Source: Saccoglossus kowalevskii (lineage: Eukaryota > Hemichordata > Enteropneusta > Harrimaniidae). From it: DNA of 23,078 bases. The DNA is taken from NCBI RefSeq assembly GCF_000003605.2, contig NW_003109096.1, positions 199,177 to 222,254 of the forward strand. Reading direction: 5' to 3'. How positions within the stretch are numbered: the first letter of the stretch is position 1; every line of letters starts with the position of its first letter. The notes below the pieces were generated by a model, which saw nothing but the letters and a program-made list of their open reading frames with translations, was not told the origin of the DNA and did not search any database. The position numbers and the translations under genes are program-made. Positions 18,308-23,078 of the stretch are shown one piece after another.

Positions 18308-18320
18308 AGGTCATAGGTCA
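18308..18320 (+). promoter_or_regulatory. Perfect DR1 nuclear-receptor element
   Basis: AGGTCA-T-AGGTCA: two perfect half-sites spaced by one base, the arrangement bound by RXR, HNF4 and COUP-TF type receptors (known). The neighbouring sequence has no promoter-like features. A perfect 13-mer is not expected by chance in 23 kb, but function is unproven. Confidence 0.4.
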
Positions 18321-19097
18321 CATTTGTTATTAGCCCGACAAATCTTAAATTGCAGTCTATTGTCCAAAGACAGTTGGAGGCTTTAATGGCCTCCCAGGCA
18401 ATATTTTAGAAAGTTCTGTTTCCCAATGTTTTTGTAACTGATTTAACTGACAAATATATACAGGAATTAACATACATGATGAAACTGTTGAGGTAATATT
18501 CATCTGAATTTTTTGGGCCTAAAAGATCTTATTGAATTATTTGCATCTATATTGTCCTTCCAAAATCTGGAGAGTAAAATCCTATTATTTCAATAATTTT
18601 AAACCAACATGATGTAATTTTCATTTGCTTAGCAGTTTATTACCAAAAATATTTGGAAAAAAGAAATAACCTTCTACACACAGTTTTGTATACTGTATTC
18701 TAATTTATGCGCGATTTTCATTTCAACATTTCAATCTTTCCCTGGGCCTAAAATTTAGGTTTTTAAGAGTCAGCGACGATTATTCAAGAATATAATGTTT
18801 GTGTCTAAGCATGAATAGGTGAACTTTGATTACCAATTTTGTATTTTGAAAAACAAGTTTTTCCACTGAAAGAAATGTCAAATTTTACTTGTATTTCATT
18901 ACAAACCAATGAAATTTAGTACATTTTTATAATCACGGCTGATTAATAATCAACATTTGCAAAAGCTCAAAAAAACAAGTTATTTGCTGATAAAACGGAA
19001 TGACTGATCTGTACTACTAAGCAATGCATTAATGCATGTTTTTATTTGAAACTTGTTCTATGACCTTCATTACACAAAAACTAATGCATATTAATTA

Positions 19098-19309
19098 TAC
19101 TGTGGAATACTTTATTTTCACTGGAATTAATTTTTGCTGAAAAGGCTTTTGGGGCGTTTTGCTTGGAATTTATTTTCACTGATTTTTGATGAGTTTAATG
19201 TGAAATATAAAAAAAAAAGTATATTCGCTGGATTTTATTTTCACGGAATCATCCCTTCAGCAAAAATAGCGAAAATAAATTTCAAGCGAAAATAAAGTAT
19301 TCTACAGTA
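19098..19309 (+). mobile_element. TA-flanked MITE, family 1, copy 4
   Basis: TACTGTGGAATACTTTATTT to AATAAAGTATTCTACAGTA with TA at both ends. Nearly identical to 2938-3152 and in the same orientation. An A-rich stretch replaces part of the GGAAAAAAAAGG segment. Confidence 0.82.
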
Positions 19310-19808
19310 CTTGAATAAGTGACAACTTTTTCGCTTTGTCAAATGTTTGAACCAAATGACAGTTTTTCACTTTCACTTGATGTCTAAATTAAAAACATAT
19401 GGTATGATATCAAAAAACCTGAACAATATAATCCAACTTAATATTTCTGAGCAACCAATCAGAAATAACCCTCTGAGTGATAAGAACCACCGTTGTGAAA
19501 ATGTTAAAAAGCCGGAAAACTGTGAGGAATGAAAAACCTGGAAATAAGTACATCTGCATTTTCGTCATGAAAAGTTATATTCAATGTTTTGTATGAAATG
19601 CAACTCCTTCTCGTACTTTTGAATTTTTAATTCCCAGTTTACATTACCAGGATTTTATCTTCCATAAATTTCGTTCACAACTTCAATGAAAATTTGTCTT
19701 CTTAAAGGGACACATACAGTAACTTTCTGATTTGGCTGATATTATGTATGACTGATTCTAGTGCAGATACATGTGTGAAGAAGCGTTAGTCTTACAGTGA
19801 GCACCAGT

Positions 19809-19822
19809 GCGCCCTCTACAGG
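19809..19822 (-). promoter_or_regulatory. CTCF-like motif, reverse
   Basis: On the minus strand CCTGTAGAGGGCGC fits 13 of 14 positions of the CTCF core (T for A at position 3). It points toward the forward motif at 15723, 4.1 kb away. Occupancy is unknown. Confidence 0.35.
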
Positions 19823-19914
19823 TCTGATTTTGTAGGGATCTTGAGTAGAGATGGAATTGCAAAAATCTGTTAGATCACAACTTGATGCTGGTATTCTAGA
19901 AAAAAATAAGATTA

Positions 19915-19934
19915 AGAGAGAGAGAGAGAGAGAG
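19915..19934 (+). repeat. (AG)10 microsatellite
   Basis: Uninterrupted AG dinucleotides between GATTA and CACTTC. Simple repeat, likely polymorphic. Confidence 0.9.
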
Positions 19935-20201
19935 CACTTCTGAAGGCACAGACAAATTTTCTTTGGTTTTAAACTTATTTTGTTTATAAAATGTGAATTT
20001 CATTTTTCCAAATTACAAACCCTGCAACTATCAGAAGAAGTTTTGCAAAGATTACTATAACAATGTTTGATTTTTCAGTTGCATCATAGGTGCACCAGGG
20101 AACTAGTTGCATCATAGCAAATCTCAGCGCATCAGTGATGCATCATATCGGGTGTACCGGTAATAATGACCACACTATTGAGTATTGTGTAATCTCTGCC
20201 T

Positions 20202-20337
20202 TTAAAGCGCGGTGGTCGTTGTCGCGCAGCGCGTGTTTGAATTTCATGTAAATAAACAATGCATTTTACACGCGTTGTATACGTCGCGATGAGTTCCATA
20301 TCGAACAGGACGCGGCGCGACGACTACCGCCCTTTAA
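20202..20337. mobile_element. GC-rich TTAA-flanked MITE, second type
   Basis: TTAAAGCGCGGTGGTCGTTG then TCGCGC at the left is mirrored by GCGGCGCGACGACTACCGCC then CTTTAA at the right. The tip resembles that of the 9552/14486 family (TTAAAGCG.GG..GTCGT), but the interior differs. Its TGTAAATAAACAAT core also appears near 4275. It is CpG-dense in an AT-rich region. Confidence 0.75.
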
Positions 20338-21542
20338 CCTCCTTGTGCGACATGATTTTCGTACCATATTTTATCAGTGTCACTTTTTTTCTATATTGTG
20401 TTTATAGTCAACACATCATCTGCTGGATATCTGATTTTCCTATTAATTATGGTATGTCCATGGAAGCTTTCAGTTTCAGCAGACAATGAGTTAATCATGA
20501 ACTAAATGAACAAAATTTCTCATTGCCAATATCAAAACCTCTTTTTTGACAAAGTGACAAAAGTTGAAGGCTCAAATTTGTGTGTATTTACATTTACATT
20601 TGTGCAACAAGAAATGTTGAAGACATTATGTCAAAGTCAGCGTAACCTCCATCATCTTTTCCTGTCAAAATTTGAACATTTTTATGTATTTTGTGATAAT
20701 TTTTTTTGCTAATAATTTTGGACTAAACGAGTATAATTTCCTATTGGCTATAGATCTTGATCAAAATTTGGGGAAAAATATTTAAAAATTGTGAGTTTTA
20801 ATTCATGAAAGCTGAAAGAAGATGACTTTAGTGGTCAAAAGTCAAATGGTTAATTGAATTGTGTTCACTATCACAATATTTCACTATTTTTTGTCAGAAG
20901 TTAAGGCAGTTAAAGAAACAGTTATTAAATTACATTTTATCAGCTAAGTTCACAGATTTTCTGGTCCAGTACCCAGTATATCTTATTTCATCCATTATAT
21001 ACTGAATCTAAAAAAAGCATAGATGATAGATCTGCTAAAAGCTTACAAAGATTTTGTATGTTTCAAAATATTTTGAGTAATGAAATTGAAATGACAAAAA
21101 AGAAAAAAAAAAATCTCAAAGTTACAGAATGTGCCCCTCCTAAAGAGGTTTATCGATGTGGTCATAATTCAAATTGGTAAAAATTAGCTGCCACTTCAAT
21201 AACCATGACGATGGTCTTCCATTGACTTGTCCTTCATATAATACATATTCCTAAATTATGTTCTGAAAAAAAAAAAAAAAAAAAGATGAATGAAAATATA
21301 TAATTGTTATACATGTATTACTTTGACAGTGCTGTTGAAGACGACATTCAAACCAATTCATTTTGCCTTGGTACTAAAACTAATATAAATTTCACCGTAC
21401 AACATGATTCACACTTTTTCTGTGCTGTTGTTACTTGCCATGAACCCAATGTTGTAATATTTATAAGTATATCCATTACTCATCGAGTGGTTGCTTTTGA
21501 AACACTGAAAATATAACTGTCAAGTCATGAAATGCTTCACTT

Positions 21543-21639
21543 TCATGAATAATCACAGTGTCCATTCAGACTATCGTGAATGTGTGCGCGAACGTGTAAA
21601 CTATGCTTCGGTGTGACCTGTTGGCGGCCGTGAAATGTT
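21543..21639 (-). CDS. ROCK: ROCK probable terminal coding exon
   Basis: Minus strand: acceptor GGAAGTATTTAG, 1 + 32 codons including TGA (stop at 21543-21545). Joined to the upstream exon it restores S-P-R-T, the motif at the same distance after the PH helix in vertebrate ROCK1 and ROCK2. It continues FHGRQQVTPKHSLHVRAHIH to a 31-residue tail, close to the vertebrate tail length. Beyond SPRT I see no clear conservation, and the pyrimidine tract is weak, so the call rests on phase, motif and length. Confidence 0.6.
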
Positions 21640-22964
21640 CTAAATACTTCCTCCACACTAAGTTTTCCTATCAAAAATTGTGAATCAACAGTTTTTACCA
21701 ACAGTTGCTAACAGATCATATTTTAATTCACTTCCACATTGCGTTTAAAAACACCATTTTTATTGGTTAATAACATGATGATAATAAGATGGAACCCAAA
21801 ATACAAGTACCCATTGGCTGGGCCATAGTTAGTATCATGAATATTAATGTGCATTGAACCAATCAGAGTGCTGTATAACTAATGTGGTGATAACCCAAGT
21901 GTTCTTACCTGTGACTGTGTTTGATTATTAAGGCTGTTGTGCTGCTAGTTTAGAACTACTTGTACGTCTCAATGAAAAGTAACTGGATTGATTATTATCT
22001 TTGCTTTGTTGTCTAGGTAACGACTTACTGCAATGAAATCATGCACCAAGCCTATTTGAGATTAATGTTAGAAAACCAGGTGGGTCTCACAACCCCCTTC
22101 ATGCAAATGGTCCTCAATTAGATGTTCATTACATGCATCCTACTTGCTAGCAACAAATCATTCAATCTTAACCAATCAACAATAAGTAAATGAGGTAGAC
22201 TACCAATCAGAATGAAGTTTACAGAATGAATTAAATTGAGATGATTTGAATCAGCCAATTAGTGTTGAGAATGTATACAAATTAGCCAATCGGCAATGAG
22301 ATTTCATGCAAAACAACCAATCAGTGATGAGATATCATGCAAGACAGCCAATCAGTGAAGCGATTTCATGCAAAATTTGTCATTAATTTTGGCAAATTAC
22401 AAATGACCGTGAATATGATAAAATAAGAGAATTTTTTTCATATAATTGCAGACCTACTTGTGATCATACTAATATTTGTTAAAACTGGCCATCACAATCA
22501 AATATTCAATTTAATCCATAAAAATAAATTTATGTAAATTATTATATTATGCCTTTCTTATAGCGCAAAATTAGTCAAGGCACTTTAAAAAAAATAATGC
22601 AGAGAATTGAATGGATGAGTGGAAATAAATAAAAAGAGATTCATATATGACAATAGAACATGCATATTTTAAACCATGCAGAGCTAAGTATACCGAGAGA
22701 ATGGAGTGAGACAGTAACCCTGTCAACAGACAACTACGTGGACTACAACTGACAGCAAGCCTCATAATACTAAAACAGACACGAAATGCAACTACGTGTA
22801 CATTACATGTACACATGCATACACTGCTTACCTGGGTGATCCAGTACAAGGTGTCATTGGTTTTTTGATAACTTTCTTACTAAGTCGATGAACCCACTGT
22901 TGCTGATCTTCAGAACAACTTGCCAGTAATAAAAGATTCTTTGCCGTGTTCACATCAAAGTTAA
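21543..22964 (-). CDS. ROCK: Rho-associated coiled-coil kinase (ROCK), last two coding exons (5' partial)
   Basis: Minus-strand gene model joining 22964-22832 to 21639-21543; the rest of the gene lies beyond the right edge. ROCK is a cytoplasmic Ser/Thr kinase activated by GTP-bound RhoA. It phosphorylates myosin light chain, the myosin phosphatase subunit and LIM kinase to drive actomyosin contraction. It has an N-terminal kinase domain, a long coiled coil with a Rho-binding segment, and a C-terminal PH domain split by a C1 domain. Only the extreme C-terminus of that PH domain and the tail are in this window. It faces the NHL gene tail to tail. Confidence 0.82.
21640..22831. other. ROCK last intron
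   Basis: An intron of 1,192 bp between the PH-domain exon and the tail exon. It contains many CCAAT/ATTGG words, a 31-bp tandem array (22172-22378) and AT-rich sequence. A minus-strand ORF starting at 22849 overlaps the ROCK exon in another frame and is a shadow. Confidence 0.55.
22172..22378. repeat. 31-bp tandem array with CCAAT at each unit start
   Basis: CCAAT words begin at 22172, 22203, 22255, 22286, 22317 and 22348; the last four are exactly 31 bp apart. The last three units share CCAATC.G..A.G.GAT.TCATGCAA; the first units are diverged, and one is shortened. Units abut directly with no unique spacers. Confidence 0.8.
22832..22964 (-). CDS. ROCK: ROCK penultimate exon: end of split PH domain
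   Basis: Read on the minus strand: acceptor CATTTTTTTATAG, donor GTAAGC, 43 complete codons with two bases over at each end. It reads NFDVNTAKNLLLLASCSEDQ, then QQWVHRLSKKVIKKP. This matches the ROCK C-terminal segment known from vertebrates (AKNLLLLA, then QQ.WV.RL.KK). The Trp is the conserved residue of the PH-domain C-terminal helix. The two bases before the Asn would complete a Val codon with the upstream exon, as in the KVNYD context of the family. Citron kinase is related, but this segment fits ROCK better. Confidence 0.9.
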
Positions 22965-23033
22965 CTATAAAAAAATGATATTGCATGAAAGTTACATATA
23001 ATGTTATTCAATTTGCATAGTGTAATACTGTAA
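22965..23033. other. ROCK intron, right edge
   Basis: Short pyrimidine-rich (on the minus strand) acceptor region of the exon ending at 22964, then AT-rich sequence. The next upstream ROCK exon lies beyond the window. Confidence 0.6.
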
Positions 23034-23078
23034 TTATAGCGAGGGAGTCGTCACCTGCGCATGCGCCAGATGGCCATC
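23034..23078 (+). mobile_element. GC-rich TTAA MITE, copy 3 (cut by window edge)
   Basis: AGCGAGGGAGTCGTCACCTG then CGCATGCGCCAGATGGC matches the left end of the copy at 9552, same orientation. The flanking tetramer is TTAT instead of TTAA. Only the first 45 bp are visible. Confidence 0.75.

Larger units (their letters stand above)
15740..19097. other. Convergent intergenic region, no gene recognised
   Basis: AT-rich on both strands. Apart from the family 2 MITE (16286-16500), a 16-bp palindrome (17192-17207) and a DR1 motif (18308-18320), I see nothing. ORFs at 16502 (minus) and 17608 (plus) give peptides with no recognisable motif. It could include distal 3' UTR of either gene. Confidence 0.5.
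19310..21542. other. Downstream of ROCK: probable 3' UTR and spacer
   Basis: On the minus strand the first hexamer resembling a poly(A) signal after the ROCK stop is ATTAAA at 20802-20797, about 740 bp on; no AATAAA is closer. The stretch also has a CTCF-like motif (19809-19822), (AG)10 at 19915-19934, a GC-rich MITE (20202-20337) and a run of 19 A (21266-21284). No exon recognised; plus-strand ORFs at 19347, 20259, 20506 and 21304 look random. Confidence 0.45.

Noticed and set aside
22172-22378. CRISPR array
   Set aside because: The 31-bp units abut with no unique spacers, and the genome is eukaryotic.
22571-22849. Minus-strand 92-codon ORF
   Set aside because: It runs out of frame over the ROCK exon and through its donor site into the intron.

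Overview
The window is AT-rich eukaryotic DNA. Short coding exons are bounded by GT..AG sites, introns run from about 80 bp to 2.6 kb, and many short inverted-repeat elements sit in the introns and between genes. There are no bacterial-type operons or long ORFs. The proteins (a secreted or membrane NHL-repeat protein and a Rho-associated kinase) and the repeats point to an animal, most likely a marine invertebrate. A mollusc or other lophotrochozoan is my guess from the overall texture, not something the sequence proves.

Layout. (1) 1-2701: non-coding, with a 1.13-kb terminal-inverted-repeat element, a TA-flanked MITE and a 150-bp tandem array. (2) 2702-13998 (alternatively to 14228), + strand: at least twelve exons of one gene encoding a string of NHL repeats followed by a single transmembrane helix and a short basic tail. 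The 5' end (signal peptide and any first blades) is not visible. The reading frame stays open across every junction and gives 351 residues, or 398 if a last 89-bp intron is removed. (3) about 14230-21540: intergenic space and 3' untranslated sequence between two convergent genes, with MITEs, a CTCF-like motif pair in convergent orientation, and a perfect DR1 nuclear-receptor half-site pair. (4) 21543-22964, - strand: the last two coding exons of a ROCK (Rho-associated coiled-coil kinase) gene. The first holds the recognisable end of the split PH domain; the second is a less conserved C-terminal tail. A 31-bp CCAAT-bearing tandem array lies in the intron between them. (5) 22965-23078: ROCK intron ending in a truncated MITE.

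The two genes are convergent neighbours with no obvious shared pathway. The NHL protein is probably a type I membrane protein with a beta-propeller outside the cell. ROCK is a cytoplasmic kinase acting downstream of RhoA on actomyosin. The least expected points are the near-clockwork blade-to-exon correspondence in the NHL gene, its two possible C-termini (one with an in-frame 12-bp tandem repeat), and several short TIR element families in one locus, some with copies on both sides of the gene boundary.
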